This document shows, piece by piece, positions 9,055 to 16,830 of a DNA stretch of 64,000 nucleotides; the stretch's first letter is position 1; every line of letters begins with the position of its first letter. Made by a program: the position numbers and the translations under genes. A model generated the notes under the pieces. That model worked only from the letters and a program-made list of their open reading frames with translations, did no database searches and was not told the origin of the DNA. Source of the stretch: Pseudomonas eucalypticola (GTDB taxonomy: Bacteria; Pseudomonadota; Gammaproteobacteria; Pseudomonadales; Pseudomonadaceae); contig NZ_CP056030.1 of NCBI RefSeq assembly GCF_013374995.1, positions 1,892,501-1,956,500 of the forward strand, given 5' to 3'.

Positions 9055-9363
9055 GATGGCCCTTCCTTGGCAATGCTCGTGGGTGATGTATCGACGCGTC
9101 GATACCCGACCATGCTAAGGCGGGGAAGATGAGCGGCCGAGCCGGAAAGCTTGCCTCTGGGGCCATGCGGGGAATTCGCATTGGGCCGATTGACATAAAT
9201 GCCATCGTTTTACTAGGATGACACCCAAGCGCCGATTTAAGACAGCTACTTGCGGGGCGCGGAACTTCCTTTTCCAAGGGGTTCGAAATACCGCTAAAAC
9301 GCTGGTTCGGTGTCGCCTCCCACCGCAGCCCAGCGGGACTTGCGAGGCTTGGAAGACACCACC
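9055..9363. other. Intergenic region with palindrome
   Basis: The divergent control region between the PI-PLC gene and the small plus-strand gene. It holds the perfect palindrome at 9088-9105. The stretch 9180-9300 is noticeably lower in GC than its flanks and contains no open frame I would support. Confidence 0.5.
9088..9105. promoter_or_regulatory. Perfect 18-bp palindrome upstream of the PI-PLC gene (candidate operator)
   Basis: GTATCGACGCGTCGATAC is exactly self-complementary and lies 34-51 bp upstream of the PI-PLC start codon, where a repressor or activator would bind. It has no T-run, so it is not a terminator. The cognate regulator is not in the window. Confidence 0.45.
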
Positions 9364-9681
9364 ATGAGTTGCCCCCGTCCTATCGTTTGCCTGGCGCCGC
9401 TGCCCGCGAGCAGCACGGCCCGTACCCCTCGTATTCTTCTGGTCGGCCAGCATCAGCCCACGTTGCTGCGTTACCTCGATGGTTGGCCACGGCGGGCGGG
9501 CAGGGCCAGTGCCTCCCTGATCCAGTTCGTCGCCCCAGGCGAGTCTCTGGTCGGCCTGGCCAACGACCGCTTCGATCTGGCAGTCGTGCATTCGCCCTGT
9601 TCCGAGCAGGCCGCCCAGGTCATTGGCCACCTGACGCGCGTGGCACGTCAGGGGCTGGTAACGTTTCGCCAGCCGCGTTGA
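9364..9681 (+). CDS. Small hypothetical protein, Rossmann-like
   Basis: A 105-residue protein starting at ATG 9364, with a GGAAGA sequence upstream. After a low-complexity start, TPRILLVGQHQPTLL looks like a first beta-strand and nucleotide-type turn, and RFDLAVVHSPCS like a later strand, giving the pattern of a shortened methyltransferase-like Rossmann fold. No catalytic motif is complete. It might be a reduced or degenerate relative of a longer family. It is alone on the plus strand and converges on greB. I do not recognise the family. Confidence 0.5.
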   Translation: MSCPRPIVCLAPLPASSTARTPRILLVGQHQPTLLRYLDGWPRRAGRASASLIQFVAPGESLVGLANDRFDLAVVHSPCSEQAAQVIGHLTRVARQGLVTFRQPR

Positions 9682-9733
9682 CCGGCCCGAGATTTGGCCG
9701 GGCGGCCCGCCTCATGCCGTGGGGTGGCTGGCG

Positions 9734-10207
9734 TTACCCTTCATAACTGATGCTGTTCACGTACCACGTCGCTTCGCCCGATGGGGTCTGAACACGCACT
9801 TCGTCGTCGCGTTCTTTCTTCAGCAGCGCGCGCGCCATGGGGGAGTCGATCGAGATGTAGTCATTGCGGCCGTAGATTTCGTCATAGCCCACGATGCGAA
9901 ATTTCTTCGTCTCCCCTTCGTCATTCTCGACCTCGACCCAGGCACCAAAAAACACCTTGCCCTCTTGCTCAGGGGAATAGTCGACCACCTTGACGTCTTC
10001 CAGGCGCTTGCGCAGGTAACGCACGCGCCGGTCGATTTCACGCAACAGTTTCTTGTTGTACTGGTAATCGGCGTTTTCGCTGCGGTCGCCCAGGGACGCA
10101 GCCCACGCGACCTTCTGGGTAATTTCGGGGCGGTACACACGCCACAGGTGGTCGAGTTCGCCCTTGAGCGCCTCGTGGCCTTTTCGGGTAATGATGTTGG
10201 TGGCCAA
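9734..10207 (-). CDS. greB: Transcription elongation factor GreB
   Basis: A 157-residue Gre factor: an N-terminal coiled coil (about 1-75) with the acidic tip ENADYQYNKK, and a C-terminal FKBP-like domain ending DEVRVQTPSGEATWYV. The segment LGDRSENADYQYNKKLLREIDRRV marks GreB rather than GreA. GreB enters the RNA polymerase secondary channel and stimulates cleavage of backtracked RNA. It lies 34 bp downstream of the ABC permease gene on the same strand. Confidence 0.96.
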   Translation of the reverse strand: MATNIITRKGHEALKGELDHLWRVYRPEITQKVAWAASLGDRSENADYQYNKKLLREIDRRVRYLRKRLEDVKVVDYSPEQEGKVFFGAWVEVENDEGETKKFRIVGYDEIYGRNDYISIDSPMARALLKKERDDEVRVQTPSGEATWYVNSISYEG

Positions 10208-10241
10208 CGCTATCTCCTGACTGTAATTAAGAACCGCTGGC

Positions 10242-12746
10242 TCAGCTGTCGCGCAACACGGCCAATGGGCTGGCGTTCAGCGCACGGCGGGTGCCGAACA
10301 CCCCTGCGCCACCGATCAGCAGGGCCCCCACCAACGGCAGCATCAGCAACCAGGGATGTGGGTGCCACTGCAAATTGAAGGCATAGCGGTACAGCGCCAA
10401 GCTGATCAGTTCGGTGCCTACCGCTGCCAGCACGCCGCTGGCCGCCCCCAGCAGCCCGAACTCGATGCGCCGCGCCTTGACCAGCAGCCGGCGCTCGGCG
10501 CCCAGGGCGCGCAGCAGGGCGCCTTGACGGATGCGTTCGTCCAGCGTGGCCTGCAGGCCGGAGAACAGCACGGCCATGCCCGCGGCCAGCACGAACAGCA
10601 GCACATATTCCACCGCCAGGGTGACCTGGGCGAGAATGCTGCGCAGTTGCTCCAGCAACGCCTCGACCTGCAGCAAGGTCACGGCCGGGAAGGCTCGGGC
10701 CAGTTCCACCACCTGCTGGTCGTGCCCTGGGGCCAGGTAGAAGCTGGTCAGGTAGGTGGTGGGCAGGTCGGTAAGGGTGCCGGGCTGGAAGATCATGTAG
10801 AAGTTGGGCTGAAAGCTGTCCCAATGCACGTCCCGCAGGCTCGTGACCTTGGCCTGGCGCTCGCTGCCGCCGATGTTGAAGGTCAGGGTGTCACCCAGTT
10901 TGAGTTTCAGGCTGTTGGCCAGCTTGGCCTCCACCGAAACGCCCGGCAGGCCGGGTGCCGGGGTGGCGCCCCACCATTGGCCCAGGCTGAGGCTGTTGCC
11001 GGGCGGCACGTCGGCGGACCAGGTCAGGCTCAAGTCGCGTTCCGTGGCCTGCTCGCCACGGGAGTCCTTGGTCACCAGTTGGCGAACCGCCTCGCCGTTG
11101 ACGGCAGTCAGGCGCCCGGGAATCACCGGGTACAGGGGCGCCGACCGAGCCGAATAGCTGCTCAGGCGCTGGGCGAAACTGTCCTTGTCGCTGGGCAGGA
11201 TGTTGAGGGCGAAATAGTTCGGGGCATCCTTGGGCAACTGGTTCTGCCAGGTGTCCAGCAGTTCGCCGCGCAGCAGCGCGATCAAGGCCATGGACAGCAG
11301 GATCAGGCCGAATGCCAGGGACTGGCCGGCTGCCGCCAGGGGGTGGCGCAACAGTTGTCCCAGGCCCAGGCGCCAGGGCAGGGTGGCGCCCGCCAGCACG
11401 CGTCGCAGGCTTTGCAGAGCCAGCAGCAACACGCCGCCCAGCAGTACCGCCGCCACCGCGCCGCCGGCCAGCAGCGCAAAGGTCAGCACCAGGTCCAGGC
11501 TCAGGCGCCACATGATCAGGCCCAGGGCCAGCACTGCCAGGCCGTACACCAACCAGGTGCTCGGGGGCACGGGCAGCAGGTCGCGGCGCAGGACCCGCAG
11601 CGGTGGCACACGGCCCAGGGCGGCCAGGGGCGGCAGGGCGAAGCCGGCCAGGGCCACCAGCCCGGTACCGATGCCGGCCAGGGCCGGCAGTGCGCCGCCG
11701 CCGGGCACCACACTGGGGAGCAGGCCCTGAAGCAGCTTGAACAGCCCCAGTTGCGCCAGCCAGCCCAGCACCGCGCCACTGACGCAGGCGAGCACGCCTA
11801 GCACGGTCAGTTGAATGCAGAACGACAACAGCACTTCCCGACGCGACAGGCCCAGGCAGCGCAGCAATGCGCTGGCATCGAAGCGCCGGTTGGCAAAGCG
11901 ACTGGCCGATAGCGCCACCGCGACGCCAGACAGCAACACGGCCACCAGGCTGGCCAAGTTCAGGTAGCGTTCGGCCTTGCTCAGGGCGCCGCCAATCTGC
12001 TGGTTGCCGTCGCGCGCATCCTGCAGCCGCTGGTTGGGTGCCAGGCCGGCACGCACGGTCTGGGCGTAGGCGGCCAGGGCGGTGGGCTTGCCGCTCCACA
12101 GTTCACGGAAGGTGACACGGCTGCCGGGTTGGATGACCCCGGTGGCGGCCAGGTCGGCTTCGTTGATCATCACCCGCGGCGTAAGGCTGTAGAAGTTGCC
12201 GGCGCGGTCAGGCTCATAGGTCAGCACCCGCGCCAGGTGCAGGGTCTTGTTGCCTACATCGATGCTGTCACCGATCTTCAGGTTCAGTGCCGCCAGCAAC
12301 CGCGACTCCACCCAGGCCTGCCCGGGCTCGGGGCGCCCGCCGGCGGTTTCTTCGCCATAGGGCTGGGCAGCGCTCTTGAGCTGGCCGCGCAGGGGGTAAT
12401 TGTCATCCACCGCCTTGATGCTGGACAGCTGGATACCGTTGTCGGTGGCCACCACGCTGGCGAATTCCACCACCCGCGCGTGGTTCAGGCCTTGCTCGCG
12501 GCCCAGGCGTATCTGCTCCGGGCGCGCAGGCGTGGTGCCCTGCAGCACCAGGTCGGCGCCCAGAAATTCGGTGGCCCGCAGCAGCATGGCGGCGTTCAGG
12601 CGGGCACCGAAATAGCCGATGGCGGTGCTGGCCGCCACGGCCACCAGCAGGGCGAAAAACAGTACGCGCAGTTCACCTGCGCGGGCATCGCGAAGCAACT
12701 GGCGCACCGACAGCGACATCAGGCGCGAGAGTGGCAAACCAGCCAT
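10242..12746 (-). CDS. ABC transporter permease, FtsX/MacB type (YbbP-like)
   Basis: An 834-residue membrane protein with two FtsX-type modules: an N-terminal helix (LRVLFFALLVAVAAS), a large periplasmic domain, a central block of several helices (about 250-500), a second periplasmic domain, and C-terminal helices near VLLFVLAAGMAVLFSG and the final GVFGTRRALNASPLAVLR. This is the architecture of E. coli YbbP, partner of the YbbA ATPase next to tesA. The start at 12746 (MAGLPLSRLMSLS) overlaps the ATPase stop in TGATG, so translation is coupled. Cargo is unknown; a role in export of lipophilic or acyl substrates is inferred only from the tesA neighbour. Confidence 0.9.
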   Translation of the reverse strand: MAGLPLSRLMSLSVRQLLRDARAGELRVLFFALLVAVAASTAIGYFGARLNAAMLLRATEFLGADLVLQGTTPARPEQIRLGREQGLNHARVVEFASVVATDNGIQLSSIKAVDDNYPLRGQLKSAAQPYGEETAGGRPEPGQAWVESRLLAALNLKIGDSIDVGNKTLHLARVLTYEPDRAGNFYSLTPRVMINEADLAATGVIQPGSRVTFRELWSGKPTALAAYAQTVRAGLAPNQRLQDARDGNQQIGGALSKAERYLNLASLVAVLLSGVAVALSASRFANRRFDASALLRCLGLSRREVLLSFCIQLTVLGVLACVSGAVLGWLAQLGLFKLLQGLLPSVVPGGGALPALAGIGTGLVALAGFALPPLAALGRVPPLRVLRRDLLPVPPSTWLVYGLAVLALGLIMWRLSLDLVLTFALLAGGAVAAVLLGGVLLLALQSLRRVLAGATLPWRLGLGQLLRHPLAAAGQSLAFGLILLSMALIALLRGELLDTWQNQLPKDAPNYFALNILPSDKDSFAQRLSSYSARSAPLYPVIPGRLTAVNGEAVRQLVTKDSRGEQATERDLSLTWSADVPPGNSLSLGQWWGATPAPGLPGVSVEAKLANSLKLKLGDTLTFNIGGSERQAKVTSLRDVHWDSFQPNFYMIFQPGTLTDLPTTYLTSFYLAPGHDQQVVELARAFPAVTLLQVEALLEQLRSILAQVTLAVEYVLLFVLAAGMAVLFSGLQATLDERIRQGALLRALGAERRLLVKARRIEFGLLGAASGVLAAVGTELISLALYRYAFNLQWHPHPWLLMLPLVGALLIGGAGVFGTRRALNASPLAVLRDS

Positions 12747-13429
12747 CAGGGCTCCAGGGGGCCGACCAGGCGGCCGGCATCGAGGCGGATCAGGCGCCGG
12801 CAACGGTGCGCCAGGCGTTCGTCGTGGGTTACCAGCACCAGGGTGGTACCGCGTTCCTTGTTCAGTTCGAACAGCAGGTCGCTGATGCGCTCACCGGTGT
12901 GGCTGTCGAGGTTGCCGGTGGGTTCGTCGGCGAACAGCACGTCGGGCTCCGCCGCGAAGGCACGGGCAATGGCCACCCGTTGCTGCTCACCGCCGGACAA
13001 TTGCCGGGGGGCGTGGCTCAGGCGCTGGCCCAGGCCAACGCGCTCCAGCAGGCCCCGGGCAATGTCGCGGGCGTCGGCGCGCCCGTCCAGCTCCAGGGGC
13101 AGCATGACGTTTTCCAGGGCGTTCAGGCTGTCGAGCAACTGGAAAGACTGGAACACGAAGCCCACGTGCTCGGCCCGTACCCGGGCGCGCTGATCTTCGT
13201 CCAGCTGGCTGAGGTCACGCCCGGCCAGGTTCACGTTGCCACCGCTGGGCAGGTCCAGCCCGGCCAGCAGGCCCAGCAAGGTGGATTTGCCAGACCCCGA
13301 CGCGCCAACGATGGCCAGGCTGTCGCCCTTGTTCAGGTCCAGTGACAATTCATGCAGGATGGTGAGTTCACCTTCCGCGCTGGGAACCACTTTGCTAAGG
13401 TTCTGAGCTTTGAGGATGCTTGGGCCCAT
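12746..13429 (-). CDS. ABC transporter ATP-binding protein (YbbA-like)
   Basis: A 227-residue LolD/MacB-class ATPase. Walker A is GASGSGKST, the Q-loop VFQSFQLLDSL, the signature LSGGEQQRVAIARA, Walker B VLFADEPTGNLD and the H-loop THDERLAHRC. The start is set at ATG 13429 (MGPSILKAQNLSK); upstream codons in the same frame are antisense to tesA and not credible. It pairs with the FtsX-type permease, whose start overlaps its stop. It diverges from tesA with only 10 bp between start codons. Confidence 0.94.
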   Translation of the reverse strand: MGPSILKAQNLSKVVPSAEGELTILHELSLDLNKGDSLAIVGASGSGKSTLLGLLAGLDLPSGGNVNLAGRDLSQLDEDQRARVRAEHVGFVFQSFQLLDSLNALENVMLPLELDGRADARDIARGLLERVGLGQRLSHAPRQLSGGEQQRVAIARAFAAEPDVLFADEPTGNLDSHTGERISDLLFELNKERGTTLVLVTHDERLAHRCRRLIRLDAGRLVGPLEP

Positions 13430-13439
13430 GGAGAATCCG

Positions 13440-14045
13440 ATGCGAGTGTGGTGGTTGAGTGCTGGTCTGGCGCTGATGCTGATGGCGCAAAACGCAGCGG
13501 CGGGTACCGTGCTGGTCGTGGGCGATAGTATCAGCGCCGGTTTGGGCCTGGATACCAGCAAGGGGTGGGTGTCGTTACTGCGACAACGGCTTGAGCACGA
13601 GGGTTTCAAGGATTCGGTGGTCAATGCCTCGATCTCCGGCGACACCACTGCCAACGGCCAGGCGCGGCTGCCGGCGCTGCTGGCGGCCAACAAGCCAAGC
13701 GTGGTGATCGTGGAGCTGGGCGGCAATGACGGCTTGCAGGGGCACCCTCCGGCGCAAATGCAACAGAATCTTGCGGCGATGATCGACGCGTCCCGCGCAG
13801 CCGGTGCCAAGGTACTGTTGCTGGGCATGAAGCTGCCCCCCAACTACGGTGCGCGCTACACCCAAGCCTTTGCCCAGGTCTACAGCCAGTTGGGTGAGCA
13901 GAAACAGGTGCCGCTGGTGCCGTTTTTCCTCGAAGGGGTAGGGGGTGTGCCTGCGCTGATGCAGGCCGATGGCATTCACCCGGCGGTGAATGCCCAGGGC
14001 AAGTTGCTGGAAAATGTCTGGCCGCAGCTCAAACCGCTGCTTTGA
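13440..14045 (+). CDS. tesA: Arylesterase/thioesterase I, SGNH hydrolase (TesA)
   Basis: A 201-residue SGNH hydrolase with a cleavable signal peptide (MRVWWLSAGLALMLMAQNAAA), hence periplasmic. Block I is VVGDSISAG with the catalytic Ser, block II has the oxyanion Gly, block III GGNDGLQG has the Asn, and block V DGIHPAVNAQG has the Asp-His pair. The enzyme hydrolyses acyl-CoA and aryl or acyl esters (thioesterase I/protease I/lysophospholipase L1). ATG 13440 follows GGAG by 6 bp. The gene diverges from the YbbA-like ATPase, as in E. coli. Confidence 0.95.
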   Translation: MRVWWLSAGLALMLMAQNAAAGTVLVVGDSISAGLGLDTSKGWVSLLRQRLEHEGFKDSVVNASISGDTTANGQARLPALLAANKPSVVIVELGGNDGLQGHPPAQMQQNLAAMIDASRAAGAKVLLLGMKLPPNYGARYTQAFAQVYSQLGEQKQVPLVPFFLEGVGGVPALMQADGIHPAVNAQGKLLENVWPQLKPLL

Positions 14046-14102
14046 CGCTTTTCTAGTGACCGCCTTTCGGCTAATGTGGCGCCCCCCGATCTGGAGCCCC
14101 CA

Positions 14103-14384
14103 ATGCCGCGTCCTGCCTGGTCCCTGTTTGCCTACCAACTTATCGAGCCCGATGAGCAGCTCGATCTGTTCGCGTGCCAGGAAATTCGCGTGCACCTGAT
14201 CGCACGCCAACTGGAACTCGGTGGCTCCGCCGATCGCACCCTGTGTGGCACCCTGCTGCCCGCGCAACCGCGCTGGTCCGGGGTGGCGCCCTCTATCTTT
14301 CGCGACAAGCGCCTTTGCCCCCTGTGCAAGGCCATCCTTCACGCGCAAAAACAGGGCACCCGGCCCGTGTGGCCCCAGCTCTAG
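14103..14384 (+). CDS. Small conserved hypothetical protein with a CxxC motif
   Basis: A 93-residue protein starting MPRPAWSLFAYQL. Its only motif is CPLC near the C-terminus, with a further Cys in LDLFACQEI and one in RTLCGTL, which would suit zinc binding or redox chemistry. There is no signal peptide or membrane segment. It sits between tesA and the L,D-transpeptidase, a position that I recall being conserved in other pseudomonads; that argues it is real, but the function is unknown. Confidence 0.7.
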   Translation: MPRPAWSLFAYQLIEPDEQLDLFACQEIRVHLIARQLELGGSADRTLCGTLLPAQPRWSGVAPSIFRDKRLCPLCKAILHAQKQGTRPVWPQL

Positions 14385-14493
14385 GCATTCCTGAACAACT
14401 GCTCATCCAACAACCGCCGGGATGCCTCCCGGTCGGCGGAACGCCAGTGTACAATCGGCCGATTATTCCTCTCGTTTTGCAAAGGATCCTCGG

Positions 14494-15501
14494 ATGTTGC
14501 CGCGCTTTTCCGTCGTCACCCGTTGCCTGGCCCTGACCGCCGCGATCGCTGCCGGCTCGGCTGGCGCTACCGAATACCCGCTGCCGCCGCCGGGCGAAGA
14601 CATCGTCGGCCAGGTCCAGGTGATCAAGGCCAAGTACGAAGACACCTTTGCCGACCTGGGCGAAGCCAACGACCTGGGTTACCTGGAAATGATCGCCGCC
14701 AACCCGGGCGTCGATGCCTGGTTGCCCGGCGCCGGTACCGAGATCGTGCTGCCCACCCGCTTCATTCTGCCCCCGGGCCCGCGCGAAGGCATCGTGATCA
14801 ACCTGCCCGAGTACCGCATGTACTACTTCCCCAAGGGCCAGAACGTGGTGTACACCTACCCCATCGGCATTGGCCGTGAGGGCTGGGGGTCGCCCATTTC
14901 CCAGACCAAGGTCACCGGCAAGATCCCCAACCCCACCTGGACGCCGCCGGCTTCGATCAAGGCCGAGCACGCTGCCGACGGCGACCCGTTGCCCAACGTG
15001 GTACCGGCCGGCCCGGACAACCCCCTGGGGCCGTTCAAGTTCACCCTGGGCCTGCCGGGTTACCTGATTCACGGTTCCAACAAGAAGTTCGGCATTGGCA
15101 TGCGCACCAGCCACGGTTGCTTCCGCATGTACAACTTCAACGTGCTGGAACTCTCCAAGATGGTGCCAGTGGGCACGCCGGTACGCATCATCAACGAGCC
15201 CTACAAGTTTGGCGTGAGCGGCGGCAAGGTCTACATCGAGGCGCATACCCCGCTGGACGCCAAGGGCGACCCGTCGGCCGTGGACAAGCACACCTCGGTG
15301 ATCAACGCCATGCTCAACCGCCCGGACCTCAGCGGCAACATGCAGATGAACTGGGACACCGTGCGCGACGTGGTGGCCGCCGAAGACGGCATGCCGGTGG
15401 AAATCGCTGCCCCAGGTGTGGCGGGCTCTGCCAGCGACGCCATCATTTCCACCGCGCCGGTCAAGCCGACACCGCAGGTGCCGGTACAGCCGATGGATTG
15501 A
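14494..15501 (+). CDS. L,D-transpeptidase (YkuD domain), probable lipoprotein-peptidoglycan ligase
   Basis: A 335-residue periplasmic protein with a signal peptide ending near GSAGATEYPL, then a LysM-like segment (about 50-90) and a YkuD domain with catalytic motif HGSNKKFGIG...SHGCFRMYN, whose Cys is the nucleophile. It belongs to the ErfK/YbiS/YcfS group, which joins meso-diaminopimelate of peptidoglycan to the C-terminal lysine of Braun-type lipoprotein. The facing neighbour oprI encodes exactly such a lipoprotein ending in Lys, supporting that role. The start at 14494 has AAAGGA upstream. It ends in its own terminator. Confidence 0.92.
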   Translation: MLPRFSVVTRCLALTAAIAAGSAGATEYPLPPPGEDIVGQVQVIKAKYEDTFADLGEANDLGYLEMIAANPGVDAWLPGAGTEIVLPTRFILPPGPREGIVINLPEYRMYYFPKGQNVVYTYPIGIGREGWGSPISQTKVTGKIPNPTWTPPASIKAEHAADGDPLPNVVPAGPDNPLGPFKFTLGLPGYLIHGSNKKFGIGMRTSHGCFRMYNFNVLELSKMVPVGTPVRIINEPYKFGVSGGKVYIEAHTPLDAKGDPSAVDKHTSVINAMLNRPDLSGNMQMNWDTVRDVVAAEDGMPVEIAAPGVAGSASDAIISTAPVKPTPQVPVQPMD

Positions 15502-15518
15502 TCGGCAGCCGACTCGCA

Positions 15519-15545
15519 AAAGGGGAAGCCTCGGCTTCCCTTTTT
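15519..15545 (+). terminator. Terminator of the L,D-transpeptidase gene
   Basis: Stem GGGAAG/CTTCCC around CCTCGG (15523-15540), followed by TTTTT. Confidence 0.8.
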
Positions 15546-15587
15546 CATGGCCGATGGTTTTTCAGGCATGGCGTTTGACGCGGGCAT

Positions 15588-15618
15588 AAAAAAGCCAGCC
15601 CACCTGAGGTGGGCTGGC
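15588..15618 (-). terminator. Terminator of oprI
   Basis: Stem GCCAGCCCACC/GGTGGGCTGGC at 15594-15618; on the minus strand it runs into six T residues (15593-15588). This strong stem suits a very abundant mRNA. Confidence 0.88.
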
Positions 15619-15642
15619 CTGGCAACAATCCCGGGGGGATTA

Positions 15643-15894
15643 TTACTTGCGGCTTGCCTTGTCCAGCATGCGCAGAGCGCGCTCGTTGGCTTCGTCAGCA
15701 GTCTGTTGAGCTTTCTGGGCAGCAGCCAGAGCTTCGTCAGCCTTGCGATAAGCTTCGTCAGCACGAGCTTGAGCGCGAGCCGAAGCGTCTTCGGTAGCGG
15801 TCAGGCGAGCGTCGGTTTCTTTGGAGGCGCTGCTGCAACCGGCGGCCAGAACAGCGGCCAGGGCCAGAGCAGAGAATTTCAGAACGTTGTTCAT
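15643..15894 (-). CDS. oprI: Major outer membrane lipoprotein OprI (Lpp/Braun type)
   Basis: An 83-residue lipoprotein. The signal peptide ends in lipobox LAAGC, and the mature protein is an alanine-rich coiled coil of heptads ([18 protein letters not shown]) ending ASRK, with the C-terminal lysine used for covalent attachment to peptidoglycan. It tethers the outer membrane to the cell wall and is one of the most abundant Pseudomonas proteins. The ATG at 15894 follows an AAGGGG ribosome site. A candidate promoter lies 67-94 bp upstream and a strong terminator follows. Confidence 0.97.
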   Translation of the reverse strand: MNNVLKFSALALAAVLAAGCSSASKETDARLTATEDASARAQARADEAYRKADEALAAAQKAQQTADEANERALRMLDKASRK

Positions 15895-16490
15895 CGTGAT
15901 CCCCTTGAAGGACTTTCTATTTAAAGCCATCTCTCGTGAGTGAGAAAATAGCCGGCGTACATAGTACCCATTACTTGTAGTAAGTAAAATGACCTAACGC
16001 AAGAACCAAAAAAAAATCTTGGCGCCCCTTCGACGCGCTTCACCGGCGTCGGCAGGGAGCTTTGCGCACCCCGTGCAAGTTCGCCCAACGGCGTTTGGCC
16101 ACTACCGATTGAGCGAGAGCTGTATCACTCTTCAATGGCGGAACAATGAAACAACAGCGCCTGGCCTAACCTGTTTCACACAGCCTGCTAAAGTGTTTTT
16201 TACTGAACTAATAGTGACTTGAAGTGTCGGCAGTCGTCTTAGCTTTAACATTCGGCAATGTTCAGTCGGGGCTGCCTTCAGATGTTCGGTCGCGCTATTT
16301 CAATGCGCAGCCGGGCGGGTATCTTGAGTGTCGGTGGCAACGGCGCCTACTATTGACTACGTGCTCATTTGCAAGAGAACGACACGGCTCGTCTCGGTGT
16401 CGAAACAGGCACGGGGTGGCGTAGAGGTTCCTTCGCCGGAAAAACATCGGTAAGGTAAGGGTCAAATTCCAAGACCCGCGAGGAGTTGTG
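15895..16490. other. 596-bp intergenic region between oprI and a GNAT gene
   Basis: A divergent control region, AT-rich next to oprI (a run of A residues near 16008-16016) and becoming ordinary towards the GNAT gene. It contains the oprI promoter and presumably a plus-strand promoter for the GNAT gene. I find no convincing reading frame. The length is large for two small genes, so a small RNA is possible, but I see no clear terminator inside it. Confidence 0.5.
15961..15988 (-). promoter_or_regulatory. Candidate oprI promoter
   Basis: On the minus strand TTTACT and TACTAT are separated by 16 bp, with a T-rich stretch upstream that could serve as an UP element. The spacer overlaps the inverted repeat TTACTT-GTAGT-AAGTAA (15971-15987), a possible operator. 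Predicted by eye. Confidence 0.4.
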
Positions 16491-16772
16491 ATGAGCGAGG
16501 CGTTGTCCATCCACCATGACCAGGCTGGTCATCAGTTCGAGACCAATGTGGACGGTCATCGTGCTTACCTGACCTACATGGACCTGGGTAAGCAGACACT
16601 GGATATCTACCGTACCTTCGTGCCCAACGCGCTGCGCGGTCGCGGCATTGCCGCGGCCCTTACCGAACAGGCGCTGGCTTATGCCGAGCGCATGGGCTAC
16701 ACCGTGATCCCGTCGTGCTCGTATGTGGAGCGCTACATGGAACGGCACCAGCGGCGCGCTGCCAAGATCTGA
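16491..16772 (+). CDS. GNAT-family N-acetyltransferase (YjdJ/COG2388 type)
   Basis: A 93-residue minimal GNAT fold. The acetyl-CoA-binding loop is visible as VPNALRGRGIAAALTEQAL, followed by the strand VIPSCSYVERYMERH typical of this small class. The substrate is unknown. The start at ATG 16491 has AGGAG upstream; the GTG immediately before it is a less likely start. It converges on the DAHP synthase gene and shares a palindromic terminator with it. Confidence 0.88.
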   Translation: MSEALSIHHDQAGHQFETNVDGHRAYLTYMDLGKQTLDIYRTFVPNALRGRGIAAALTEQALAYAERMGYTVIPSCSYVERYMERHQRRAAKI

Positions 16773-16781
16773 CCGCACATG

Positions 16782-16817
16782 AACGCAAACGCCGGGGCAT
16801 GCCCCGGCGTTTGCGTT
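16782..16817. terminator. Bidirectional terminator-like palindrome (GNAT / DAHP synthase)
   Basis: A perfect 36-bp palindrome, with 18-bp arms AACGCAAACGCCGGGGCA and its complement, between two convergent stop codons. Because it is symmetric it can serve both genes, although the flanking T-runs are short. Confidence 0.7.
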
Positions 16818-16830
16818 TCTGCGCGCAGCC

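Noticed and set aside
15895..16490. A small RNA gene in the oprI-GNAT intergenic region
   Set aside because: The length is suggestive, but I could not find a terminator or a clear promoter pair that would delimit a transcript.
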